Shown: in pieces, positions 34,101-43,380 of the stretch | Position numbering within the stretch: the first letter of the stretch is position 1 | How the letters are laid out: every line of letters begins with the position of its first letter | Origin: Eurosta solidaginis | Lineage: Eukaryota; Arthropoda; Insecta; Diptera; Tephritidae | Direction of reading: 5' to 3' | NCBI RefSeq assembly: GCF_040869045.1 | Contig: NC_090322.1 | Coordinates: 77,399,675 to 77,463,674, forward strand | DNA length: 64,000 bases | Position numbers and translations under genes: made by a program | The notes under the pieces: generated by a model | The model's input: only the letters and a program-made list of their open reading frames with translations | What the model was told of the DNA's origin: nothing | Databases searched by the model: none

Positions 34101-34607
34101 GGTAATTCTTTACTTTAGCTTACAACTGCAAAAACTCGTCCAAAAATATCGGGAGAGGTGTCAAAAGATGCGTTTTGGACTCAGGACGACGAATTCGAAA
34201 GCGAAAATTAAAAATTTTATTTCTGTCAAAAAATATTCCCGAAAAACTGAAAAATGACCCGGAGTTCTCCGAAACCGGGGGTGGAATCCATAGTATTTTT
34301 GCGCAGAACACCTTTCTGCATTGGCTGCCTTCGGCCGCGCTTATAAGAAATTACCCTGGGAGACCAAATATATATCCGCGCAAAACACGTTTACCCACAG
34401 TTTTTTTTTGTGGGTACGCAAACCCCTCAAAATTGCACAACCACATGAATATTTTCAATTTTTTTTGTTCAATATAACTGGAAAGGAATAAGATTTTCAA
34501 TTTCCGTTTTCGGATTCGTGGTCCTGGGTCCAAAGCGTGTTTTTTGACATATCTCCCGATATTTTTGGACGAGTTTTAGTAGTTGTGAGCTAAAGTAAAA
34601 AATTACC
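34101..34607. mobile_element. M1 MITE, complete copy (507 bp)
   Basis: Long imperfect TIRs of about 110 bp begin GGTAATTCTTTACTTTAGC (left) and GGTAATTTTTTACTTTAGC (right, inverted). The target-site duplication is TCTTGCGG, 8 bp (34093-34100 and 34608-34615). A diverged GC-rich hairpin lies in the middle. Non-coding, so it needs a transposase in trans. Confidence 0.85.
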
Positions 34608-34682
34608 TCTTGCGGGACTGTGAAAAGCTTCACACCCGCTTTCTCCCTTCTATCGTTGCACAAACAATACTTTCCAATTTTT

Positions 34683-35075
34683 GGTAATAGTCTAGTTGAG
34701 GGGTCGACTGCTAATACGCTACCAAAAATATGGAGAGAGGTGTCAAACGACGCGTCTTGACATCAGTATTAATAACCCGAAGGCGGAAAATAAAAATTTT
34801 AACGCGTTCAAAAGATAATAGCGAAAAACCGAAAAAAGACTCGCGGGTACCCTCGAAACGGGGGGTCGATCCATAGTATTTTTGCGCAGAACACCTTCCT
34901 GTGTTGGCGGCCTTCGGCCGCGATTATAAAAAATAACCCTGGGCTACGCCATGCCAGGTCCGGGTGTGTGGTATAACCGTGGCTACCCGCTGGGGTATTA
35001 ATACGCGTCTTTTGACACCTCACTCCATATTTTTGGTAGCGTATTAGCAGTCGACCCCTCAACTAGACTATTACT
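34683..35075. mobile_element. M1-related MITE, complete copy (393 bp)
   Basis: TIRs of about 70 bp: GGTAATAGTCTAGTTGAGG at left, AGTAATAGTCTAGTTGAGG inverted at right. The TSD is CAATTTTT (34675-34682 and 35076-35083). Internal hairpin GCGGCCTTCGGCCGC near 34914-34928. It shares internal words with the copies at 22263, 26777 and 34101. Confidence 0.87.
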
Positions 35076-35083
35076 CAATTTTT

Positions 35084-35408
35084 TAATACACAGAAAGCAT
35101 AATAAAATTCTTTTTTTTTTACAAAAATTTGCAAAACATTTAAAAAACTACGTAGTAATAAATTTTCACATTAAAACTAAATAAACAAAAAATGTAAACA
35201 TAAACAAAGTTTGACATTTTATAACAACTTCGAATGAAAAAACATGTAAAATGCAACTCTGATGCTTTTACCTGGTTATTGTATCATGTGTGTGACGAAT
35301 CCAACCGACTGCACTTAACACACAAAATTCACTAAATCTCGTTGTTGGTCGCCGGAGCCCATAAGCGCCTTCACATAAAAAATTTTCAATATAGATGCGT
35401 AGTGCACA
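35084..35408. other. no feature seen
   Basis: A/T-rich then mixed sequence with no repeat end or codon pattern recognised; it precedes the MITE pair. Confidence 0.4.
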
Positions 35409-35416
35409 ATGGTATC

Positions 35417-35767
35417 CATTGTTTACTATATAGTTTGGCAACTTAAGTAGAGGTTATGTTGCGAATAGAGTGGAAGGAAGTGGACTAGGCAGTCGAATGT
35501 CATATAATGAAGGAATGGTGTTCGGAAATTTTTTAAAGTTAAAAATAAAAATGATAAAAGCTTTAATATAAATAAAACTATTGTTTTAATAACAACAAAA
35601 ACGCCATATATATTCTGTATACATACATTTGTAAGGATTATCTCACTTTAAAATTTTAATTAAATAATCTAAATTTTTTTTTGAAACTGAGTCGAGAACT
35701 GTGCGTGTGAATGTGCGAATTTTCACCGATCAGCTGTTAGTTGCGCTACTTGGTAAAATTTACAATG
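35417..35767 (+). mobile_element. M5 MITE, first copy (351 bp)
   Basis: Ends CATTGTTTAC...TTTACAATG (short TIR CATTGT). Flanked by the exact 8-bp TSD ATGGTATC (35409-35416, 35768-35775). Non-coding. Confidence 0.88.
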
Positions 35768-35788
35768 ATGGTATCGGTGGCGTCCGAT

Positions 35789-36139
35789 CATTGTAAATTT
35801 TACCAAGTAGCGCAACTAACAGCTGATCGGTGAAAATTCGCACATTCACACGAACAGTTCTCGACTCAGTTTCAAAACAAAACTTTAGATTATTTAACTC
35901 AAATTTTAAAGTGAAATAATCTTTACGAATTTATGTACATAGAATATATAAGGCGTTTTTGTTGTTATTAAAACAGCAGTTTTATTTTTATTAAAGCTTT
36001 TATCAATTTTTTTTTTAATTTTCAAAAAACTCCGAACACCATTCCTTCATTTTATGACATTCGACTGCCTAGTCCACTGCCTTCCACTCTATTCGCAACA
36101 TAACCTCTGTTTAAGTTGCCAAACTATATAGTAAACAAT
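35789..36139 (-). mobile_element. M5 MITE, second copy in opposite orientation (351 bp)
   Basis: Inverted copy of 35417-35767 of identical length. Flanked by its own exact 8-bp TSD CGTCCGAT (35781-35788, 36140-36147). Only GGTGG separates its left TSD from the right TSD of the first copy. The pair forms a near-perfect hairpin of about 720 bp. Confidence 0.88.
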
Positions 36140-36211
36140 GCGTCCGATTGTTTCGAAAAAGAAAACTCGATAATTTTGCAAGTTTCTCATATAAATAACA
36201 ATATTTTGCAA

Positions 36212-37348
36212 ATGGCATTGTTTAGGATTTGCTTTAACATATCGCGTCGGTTGTATAAATGCCAAGTCTCCAGAAGTGCGTCAAAATATGTTGCTTTAAG
36301 GAATTTCTCCAGTTCTTTTTCAAAACTAAGGGATGAATTAGACACCATCGAGAAGAATATCTTGCTGCGGAAGCACACAAATAATGTATCCATTATTAAG
36401 TCGCTTCTTCACTTCGTGTTTAAACGTCGTCGCGTCAAGTTCGTTTCCCCACAGCTCAACCGCGTGCTATAAAGGGACGCTATTCATGCGGTTGACAACA
36501 AAATGGCGGACAGTGAGGGAAGCGAACTGACAAAAAATTGAACTTAAAACTAAAAAGTTAGCATACTTGGAGTAAACCATTAAATCAATATTTAGTACTT
36601 GGAGTAAACCATTAAATCGAGATATATAATAACATCACAAAATTAAACTGAAGAATTGGCGTTGGCGTTTTAGCTTTCGAGCTGGCCAAATAATTCGAAT
36701 TTTATTCGATCTTCATCCGGTATTTTATATACACGCAATGAAGTAACTTAAATCACAAAAAAAAAAAAAAAAGTCGCTTCTTGCAGAATTAAGTGAGCAT
36801 CCTGGCAATATTGATGCACTTAAGAAGCTCGAACTTGAGGTCGGAAAACTTCCAAACAGGACACACGAGCGTTTAATAGCTTATGGAGAAAAGCCGTGCG
36901 AAATTCAACGAAATCAACTCCCCCTTCCTAAAGTTGACGATTTTTCCACCGTATGTAAGGATTTCAATTATATACGCACGGACCATTTAGGACATTTTAA
37001 TGGTCACAAAAGTTACTACCTTTTGGGTGATTTGGCTAATTTGGAACAATCGCTGATACGGTTTACTGTGGAGTACTTAAAAAGGAATAAGTTTCTATTA
37101 ATGTCAGTACCAGATATATTACCAGGTTCGTTCATAAATGGTTGCGGAATGCAAACGGAGGGAGATCGGACTCAAATATATAAAATTGAAACCGAGGAGT
37201 GCCTATCCGGCACATCAGAAATGGCATTGGCAGGATTGTTTAGTGGGACAGTCCTTGACGAAAAAAAATTGCCTCTTAAAGTTGCGGCTGCAAGTAGGTG
37301 CTACAGAGCGGAGACATCTGGATTAAATGAAGAGAAAGGAATATATAG
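36212..37348 (+). CDS. SerRS-m: mitochondrial seryl-tRNA synthetase, 5' exons (interrupted)
   Basis: Charges mitochondrial tRNA-Ser with serine in the matrix. The first exon part starts at ATG 36212; its first 40 residues are Arg-rich with no acidic residue (MALFRICFNISRRLYKC), a good import signal, then LDTIEKNILLRKH. A poly(A) retroposon splits codons at 36410-36770; the frame resumes AELSEHPGNIDALKKLE, then KLPNRTHERL, HFNGHKSYYLLGDLANLEQ, VPDILPGSFINGCGMQTEG, CLSGTSEMALAG and motif 2 CYRAETSG...EKGIYR. At 37349 a GT donor follows, and Gypsy-3 begins 24 bp into the intron. Later exons, including motif 3, are not in the window. The SerRS paralogue SLIMP is an alternative, but the kept motif 2 Arg favours the true enzyme. 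With the retroposon in place this allele is probably non-functional. Confidence 0.75.
36410..36770 (+). mobile_element. poly(A)-tailed retroposon in the SerRS-m exon
   Basis: Flanked by the exact 12-bp TSD AAGTCGCTTCTT (36398-36409 and 36771-36782) and ending in about 16 A. Its first codons continue open as HFVFKRRRVKFVSPQLN to a stop at 36472, so it may be the 3' end of a processed transcript. It contains a 32-bp tandem repeat (TACTTGGAGTAAACC, 36566-36625). Source gene not recognised. The machinery would be a poly(A)-using LINE. Confidence 0.8.
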
Positions 37349-37372
37349 GTACAGTGATATTTATATATTATA

Positions 37373-37599
37373 TGTAATGTTTGCTAAGTTAGCGTAGCGT
37401 TTTATTTAATTAACATAGAATTCGTTTTGCAAATATAAAAATAGATTTCACAAAATCACGTGTATGTATTTTCACGCGCCTTTTCTCATCTGTGTCGTGT
37501 CTTGGAATGTCCTCGAACTCTTTGTTTTTCGTTCTTCTTTTCTGTCATTGCATCTTTCATGTTATATTTTCGGGTTGCCAGATTGTTTATATTATGACA
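37373..37599 (-). repeat. 3' LTR of Gypsy-3 (227 bp)
   Basis: Minus strand begins TGTCATAATATAAAC right after a purine tract (AAACAAAGGGGA, 37600-37611) and ends AAACATTACA. An AATAAA lies at 37401-37406. It follows the Gypsy-3 Pol stop codon by about 30 bp, fixing it as the 3' LTR, and lies inside the SerRS-m intron. Confidence 0.7.
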
Positions 37600-37997
37600 T
37601 CCCCTTTGTTTTAATTTAATTTTTTTTCTCAGTCGATTACGTAGTTGTTGTTGTTGTAGCGATTAGTTACTCCCCGAAGGCTTTGGGGAGTGTTATCGAT
37701 GTGATGGTCCTTTGTCGGATACAGATCTGATACGCTCCGGTAACACAGCACCATTAAGGTGCTGGCCCAACCATCTCGGGAACGATTTATATGGCCACAT
37801 TAAACCTTCAGGCCATCCCTCCCTCCCCACCTCCAAGTTCCATGAGGAGCTTGGGGTCGCCAGAGCCTCGTCTGTTAGTGAAACGGGATTCGCCGCTCGA
37901 AGGTGAGGTTGACAATTGGGTTGGAGAAGCTATATATTGCGCTACACAACCCCTTGAATCCCTCGATTACGTAGTCCTTTAGTTTTGTTGGCACTTT
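37600..37997 (-). pseudogene. Gypsy-3 Pol extreme C-terminus (split by S2)
   Basis: Minus codons at 37997-37975 (PTKLKDY) continue after the S2 insertion at 37644-37631 (VID and a stop). The upstream part RPRRERKV is at 54395 and beyond. RPRRERK...LKDYV is a common ending of gypsy Pol. Confidence 0.7.
37645..37962 (-). mobile_element. S2, SINE-like element (318 bp)
   Basis: Flanked by the exact 12-bp TSD TCGATTACGTAG (37633-37644, 37963-37974). On the minus strand it ends AATCGCTACAACAACAACAA. Near its 5' end there is a possible tRNA-type A box TAGCGCAATAT (37934-37944) and, about 30 bp further, a weak B box around TTCGA (37893-37903). The 3' half contains three small hairpins: AGCACC/GGTGCT, CGGAT/ATCCG-like and ACTCCCC/GGGGAGT. 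No ORF. Confidence 0.75.
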
Positions 37998-38004
37998 ACG
38001 TTCT

Positions 38005-38706
38005 GTTGTTGTTGTTGTAGCAATGCTCGCCCCACCTAATAGCCGCGACCGATCACAAATTTTCATCAATATCCTCTAACGGGAGTCCAAGGAAACTTGC
38101 CGTTTCAACAGGGGAGGACCATAAGGAAAGGGGTGTTAGAGGCGTTGGTCCCACATTACAATTGAAGAGGTGGTTGGTGTCATGTGGGGACACATTGCAA
38201 GCGGGGCATACATTTTGTATGTCGGGGTTGATTCTGGATATGTAAGACTTTAACCTGTTACAGTATCCAGAACGAAGTTGAGCAAGAGTGACACGCGTTT
38301 CTCTGGGGAGTATGCGTTCCTCTTCCACAAGTTTTGGATAATTTTCGTTAAGTACTGGATTCACCGGGCAATTCCCGGCATAAAGGTCCGATGCCTGTTT
38401 ATGGAGTTCACCAAGGATCTGGTTGTGTTTTTTCACTTGTTGTTGTTGTTGTTGTAGCAATGCAATGTTTTTTCACTTCATACGGCTGTGTTCTCAGGTG
38501 CCGTATTTTCTCAAAATGCGCACGGAGATGACTCCTTAAGCCCCTAGGCGGTGCTGGTTCATCAATCAGATGTCTGTTGGGATGCCCAGGTTTCGTGGTA
38601 TTCAACAGGAACTGTTTGGTCAGCATCTCATTTCTCTCCCTGATGGGGAGTATTCTCGCCTCAATATGCAGATGGTGTTTTGGGGACATAAGAAGACAGC
38701 CCGTGG
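38005..38706 (-). mobile_element. LINE-C m0, 3' part
   Basis: Minus strand: RT C-terminal codons (MSPKHHLHIEARILPIRERNE at 38689 onward, SGYCNRLKSYISRINPD, the Cys/His cluster CPACNVSPHDTNHLFNC) to the CAA tail at 38005-38020. Left TSD GCACTTTACGTTCT at 37991-38004 pairs with 54381-54394. At 38707 it is fused to LINE-B. Confidence 0.8.
38438..38465 (-). mobile_element. 28-bp LINE-C insertion, extreme 5' truncation
   Basis: Insert (minus strand TTGCATTGCTACAACAAC...) consists of about 10 bp of the LINE-C 3' end plus the CAA tail. It is flanked by the exact 12-bp TSD TGTTTTTTCACT (38426-38437, 38466-38477), inside another LINE-C copy that lacks it elsewhere (compare 58795-58815). Confidence 0.85.
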
Positions 38707-38908
38707 CGATCTTTCAAATCAGAAGGTAACTCAAAATACATTTTATACCCTAAATATTCAAGAGACCTTTTGGCGAACTCAGTTCTTATTCTAGGCAGTC
38801 TTATATTATTGCAATTTCTAGTTCCATAATTGTGGATTTCATGATTATAATGTATTTTACTACTCAGGTAATTTGGTAACATTCCTAACCTAAGTTGGTG
38901 TATAAATT

Positions 38909-40182
38909 TCAATGTGAAATAACTGACTGTTTAATACTAAGCCAGTTTAATCTATTGAGCATTACAATTTTTGGCGTTCTTGGAGGACATTTTAAAATAA
39001 ATCGCATTGCCTTGTTTTGCTGTATTTGAAGTTTCTTAATATACATATCATTACTTAATAGCAGAATAGTAGGACAATAAATAAAGTGTGGTTCAATAAT
39101 TGAACGATATACCAATATTTTATGACTTTGACTGATATGTTTACATGTTCTATACATGAAGCTTATTTTCTGTGCAATTTTCCTTTCCAGATAAGTTACA
39201 TGCTCTAATCTATTTGGATTATCATTTTGGATTATCATCAAACAAAACTCCTAAATACTTAATTTTGTCTACTCTTTGGATTTCCATGTTTTTACCTTCA
39301 GCGTAATATTATTTAAACAATTGTTACTTATGATATTAGTGTTTTTACAAAATATCATGAACTTAGTTTTTTCGACATTTAATTTCAGTTTTCTAAGGCA
39401 TAACCATTTGTATAGCGAGTCCAGGTCTTCTTGTACTTTCAGCATGGCACATTCTGCATATTTTCCACTTATGATAAGCAATGCATCATCCGCAAATAGA
39501 CGTATTTTACAATATTTTAAGCATCTTTTGATATCATTGATATACAATGTAAACAATATTGGCGCCAAGACCGAGCCTTGTGGTAAACCAATTTTAACAT
39601 CCACCACTGATGAAACCTTTCCAATTATCGTTCTCTGTTTTCTGTTACAAAAATAACTCTGGAACCATTCCAACGCCTTTCCTCTTATACCAATTTTAAA
39701 CATAACGTCCAATAGCTCAGATCTATCAACAGTTTCAAAAGCCCGTTTTAAATCCAAGAAGACAGACACCGTAAATTTTTTGTCCGCCATGTCTTCTTTC
39801 CAATCTGTAATTACCATATTCAACGCTGTCTCACAAGAATGGCTCTTCCTGAATCCCAATTGTTCTGGGATAATCACATTGTGCTTCTCTAAGTATGCCA
39901 CAAGTTGATCCTTCACGACTGTCTCCATAATTTTTTCATCTGTAGGTAACGTGTTGGACGTAGTTCCTCAGGTTTCATTGTATTTTTTACTTTTTCAACA
40001 GGTATTATTGTTGAAATTTTCCAGTAACTAGGTACAATACCGCTGTTTAAGGATTCGTTAATTATGTCTTTGTAGAAATTAGCAGTATATGTCATGGCAT
40101 CTTTAACGACACCCTCCGATAAAAGCTTGTCGCCGCCATATTTGTTTTTAAGTGATTTTGTGATAATAATAATATCGTCCAC
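38909..40182 (-). pseudogene. LINE-B reverse transcriptase, copy 1
   Basis: Frames 40182-39913, 39928-39269 and 39241-38909 together cover RT from WKISTIIPVEK through the ADD active site to YRSIIEPHFIYCP. Breaks: a shift near 39920 and the 17-bp insertion near 39220. Polymerase motifs are otherwise intact. Confidence 0.78.
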
Positions 40183-40261
40183 TACAATGTCAGTAAATTT
40201 AAATGTTTCAAATGGATTACTATGATTTGCGCTTATTTCATCCCCATTTACAATTTCTTCG

Positions 40262-40343
40262 ATTTAATTTAATTTATTTATTATTACGGCTGTTTAGGCT
40301 TAAAACTTAAACTACTAAGTACAATTCATTATTAATCAATCAT
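40262..40343 (-). mobile_element. short LINE 3'-end insertion within LINE-B
   Basis: Minus-strand TTTAAGCCTAAACAGCCG and the TAATAATAAATAAAT tail are the 3' end of a LINE-A/B-type element. It separates the endonuclease linker (ending DSIDD plus a stop) from RT (EEIVNGDEIS...). Present in both tandem copies (also about 47529-47610). Confidence 0.65.
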
Positions 40344-41389
40344 CGATGCTATCATTAATTTCAACAATACTTTGTATAAAAAAGTTATTTAGGGCATTAG
40401 CTATATCATATTCGTTTTCCAGGCATTCACCGTTAATTACAATTTTAGTGATATGTTTTTTAACGTCATTAAGCTCGACGAGGTCTTTTAGACACTTCCA
40501 CATACGTTTCATATCGCCATTGTTATGATTTACTCTATCTTCCATGTATTTCTTTTTTTTATAAATTATGGTTCTTTTATATATTTTCTTAATGACGTTA
40601 TATTCGTCCCAAAATCCAGTATTTCGAGCAGTTTTATAAGATTCTATTTTTCTTTTATGCAGGTTTGTTAATTGTAATAATTCTCGGTCGTACCACTTAT
40701 TTCTTATCTGTATTTGGGTCCTCTTTATATAAGTCAGTGCTTGCATAGGCTCAGTTAAAACTTCGTTCAGGGCTTTAGTTTTAGTTTCTACTCCGGAAAT
40801 TGACATAAAGCTGAAATCGCATGTTCGTAGCAAAGTTAAAAGATTTTCAGCACTATAGTACTCCCAACATGTAACAGTAGCATACCCTCTCATTTTACAC
40901 AGCTTTGTTGTTGGCACTTCGAAATGGATTGTCTCATTGTCAGAAATGCGATGTTCACCTATATTCACTGCTTTAACTTTATCATTGTTACTGAATAGCA
41001 GATCAATTCTTGTAGACGAGTACTCTTTTATCCTTGTGTCGAAGTTTATCCTTGGTATCATTGCCATTTGTGCAAATAAACTTGTTAGCTGGTTTGAGTA
41101 TGTTGACGATAAATTTACATTGATATTAAAATCACAAATTATTAAATTATTATCCGCCTCCTTGAGATGTTCAGTGATGATTTCATTTAGTTAAGTAATA
41201 AAGGTGGAGTCACTGCTACTTGGTGAGTGATATAGTACACCGATTTTTTATTTTAACGCGCATTTGTTTATTTTTACAATAATGCACCACACATTCATGT
41301 TGATAGCTTTATTACAAACTATGCTAAATTGTATATTTTCATTCACATACATGACAACACCGCCAGTATGCCTACTTTAGAGAGTCGCT
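40336..41389 (-). pseudogene. LINE-B endonuclease and linker, copy 1
   Basis: The 243-codon frame 41067-40336 has FDTRIKEYSSTRIDLLFSN, EHRISDNETIHF (SDH-type motif changed to SDN) and IQIRNKWYDRELLQL, then linker to FFIQSIVEIND. Endonuclease codons continue to 41389 in broken frames. It is the counterpart of 47603-48656. Confidence 0.75.
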
Positions 41390-41411
41390 GCTTCCCAAGG
41401 CAGTCGGTTCT

Positions 41412-41951
41412 ATGTACCGGAGCAACTCTGGATTTTTCCCGACCAAGGACTGTCATTTCAGTGTGACCCCATTTAATTTGTTTCGTCCCTCCCACAAATT
41501 GTCATCCTCCCAGCAGCTCCTTGCAGCAGGACTGCTACATATTCTCTTACTCCGCGAATGTATCGAACCCAATCCGGGTCCGTCTCCTGACCCCGGTCCT
41601 GAGAAATGGTTTTGCTGCATTTGCCAGAAAAGAATCTTTTTAGGACGGTCATACTCTGTTCAGTGTGTCTCGTGCAAGGGATGGTTGCATCGGACAGGTT
41701 GTTCTGGGCTTGATCCCAAAACCCGACGTCAACGTAACTTTTATAAATCTTTTGTGGCTCCTTGCTGCTCACGCCCAAGGGCGTCCCGTAGTCTACGCCT
41801 AAGCGTCCCCCTACTACGTTCCAGCAGCCTCGCTGCTCAGCAAGCCACAACAAGTACCCGCTGCTGCTCGCGCCCCACGGCGCCAACAACTCAAACAGCT
41901 GATACCACTCATAACTACTACCTCCGTAGTAGAGCTGGTAGCAATGCTTAG
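41412..41951 (+). CDS. LINE-C N-terminal protein: 2A-like motif and PHD-like finger
   Basis: A 179-codon frame. Residues 36-49 are hydrophobic (LLAAGLLHILLL), residues 50-57 read CIEPNPGP, like the 2A consensus D(V/I)ExNPGP except for the first position. Residues 66-119 form a PHD/RING-like finger: C68, C71, C85, C88, H93, C97 and a final CC pair near 118. The frame stops at 41951; homologous codons for a second finger (CTVCQHRIYRF, then CSSCLGWCHF) continue in other frames to 42180. PHD-like fingers of LINEs are thought to bind nucleic acid or chromatin. It is unclear whether this is a separate ORF1 or the start of one polyprotein. Confidence 0.7.
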   Translation: MYRSNSGFFPTKDCHFSVTPFNLFRPSHKLSSSQQLLAAGLLHILLLRECIEPNPGPSPDPGPEKWFCCICQKRIFLGRSYSVQCVSCKGWLHRTGCSGLDPKTRRQRNFYKSFVAPCCSRPRASRSLRLSVPLLRSSSLAAQQATTSTRCCSRPTAPTTQTADTTHNYYLRSRAGSNA

Positions 41952-42088
41952 CATCAGCCCTTGCCCCCGTCTTCTTCCCCCCTCTTTTCTGGCAGCAATC
42001 GTGCAGGTCAGGGAAACAGACTCTTAGTCCCTACCTCCGTTTGTACCGTCTGCCAGCACAGAATATATAGGTTTGCGACATCCGCTCA

Positions 42089-42982
42089 ATGCAGCTCCTG
42101 CCTTGGGTGGTGCCACTTCCTAGATGTTCTGGTCTCCGCGACGGCAACCCCTCGACGGGTTTCATCGCGCCATGTTGCCAGGTCGCAAACCCAAATCATC
42201 CGGGTACCCCAATGCTTGCCCAAGGGCGCCCAGTCCCAAGGCCACAACAGCAATTGCGTCCTGGCCTTCCACAACCTAGGCGTAGTCACCCGTCACTTAC
42301 CCCTAGAGTGACGGCGTCACCCCTCATGCACTTCAGAATTCTGCAGTTAAATTGTAATGGACTAACTGGGAAGATTACGGAGATAGTCGATTTCATGAAG
42401 CGGCACAACATCCGCATTGCTTCGATTCAAGAGACTAAACTCACAGCAAGATCTGCATTGCAGACCTGCTTCGGGTATAATGTCCACAGGAAGGACCGCG
42501 AGAGCGGAAATGGAGGCGGCCTCGCGTTTATTATACACCACTCTGTGCAATATCATATATTTGATCCTGGCATCGACCGCAGGGACAATGTCTTAGAACA
42601 TCAAGGCCTATCTGTCCGGTCAGGCGATGCAAATCTAGAAATCATCAACATCTACATCCCTCCTGTCACCTGTTGCCCCAGTGGATACCGCCCTAAAATC
42701 GAGGCCTTACTCACTGGCAACAATCGCATTATCTTAGGCGATTTCAATGCCCATCACGACCTATGGCATTCAAACTTGCGGGCGGACAGTAGGGGTGAGA
42801 TGTTGGCGGATCAAATAGAAGAAACGACGTTCTGCACAATAAACGGAGTCGCCCCCACACGTATGGTAGGAAGCTGTCATAGCTCGCCAGATATCTCAAT
42901 CGTGAGCGCAGAACTCGTAAATTGCGTAAACTGGCAGCCGATGGTAACATTGGCATCCGACCACCTGCCCATACTTATTTAG
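42089..42982 (+). pseudogene. LINE-C APE-type endonuclease
   Basis: From ILQLNCNGLTGKITEIVDF (first APE motif, N residue) through ASIQETKL (catalytic Glu), GGGLAFIIHHSV, IINIYIPP, RIILGDFNAHHDLWHS (GDFN with catalytic Asp/Asn) and TLASDHLPI (catalytic SDH). It nicks target DNA to prime reverse transcription. All catalytic residues I can place are present in this copy. A stop at 42980 breaks it from the RT. Residues before about 80 are the tail of the second zinc finger in a shifted frame. Confidence 0.82.
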
Positions 42983-43380
42983 TTCGAGCGTACCGCCGAC
43001 TTCATCGTCACCGAAAAACGCACTTTCATAAACTTCAAAAAAGGAAAGTGGGAAGAATATAAATCTGCAACAGACAGCAGCTTTGCTGCCCTCCCTATCC
43101 CGACTGATGCCCGCCAAGGCGAGCGTGCATTCCGTAAGGTCATTGAATCCGCCTCGGCGCATTTCATTCCCGCCGGGAGAATTCCCGAAATCCGGCCCCA
43201 CTTCCCGGCGGAGGCCGCGAGCTTAGCGAGGGAACGCGACCTTATAAGACAGCTTGATCCAGGCGACCCCCAAATAAGGGATATAAACCAACGCATCAGA
43301 TTGCTTGTGGACGAACACAAGCGGGCGAAATGGGAAGAGCACCTAAGAGGTTGTAACCTCTCTACCGGTGTAGGTGAACT

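Larger units (their letters stand above)
38707..41389 (-). mobile_element. LINE-B, first tandem copy
   Basis: Minus strand: endonuclease (41389-40850: GGVVMYVNENIQF, LYHSPSSSD), linker (to 40344), a 3'-end-like insertion, and RT 40261-38707 (LRPT, LGFRKSHSCETALN, FLDLKRAFETVD, LPQGSVLAPILF, LFADDALLII). RT is split by a 17-bp insertion near 39220 that is absent from copy 2. The element is cut by LINE-C at 41389 and fused to LINE-C 3' sequence at 38707, so both of its own ends are gone. Confidence 0.82.

Noticed and set aside
35417..36139. A foldback transposon
   Set aside because: Each arm has its own exact 8-bp TSD, so two separate MITE insertions explain it better.
36410..36770. An intron in SerRS-m
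   Set aside because: TTCTTGCAG near 36785 could act as an acceptor, but the exact 12-bp TSD and the A tail identify a retroposon. Use as a new intron cannot be excluded without RNA data.
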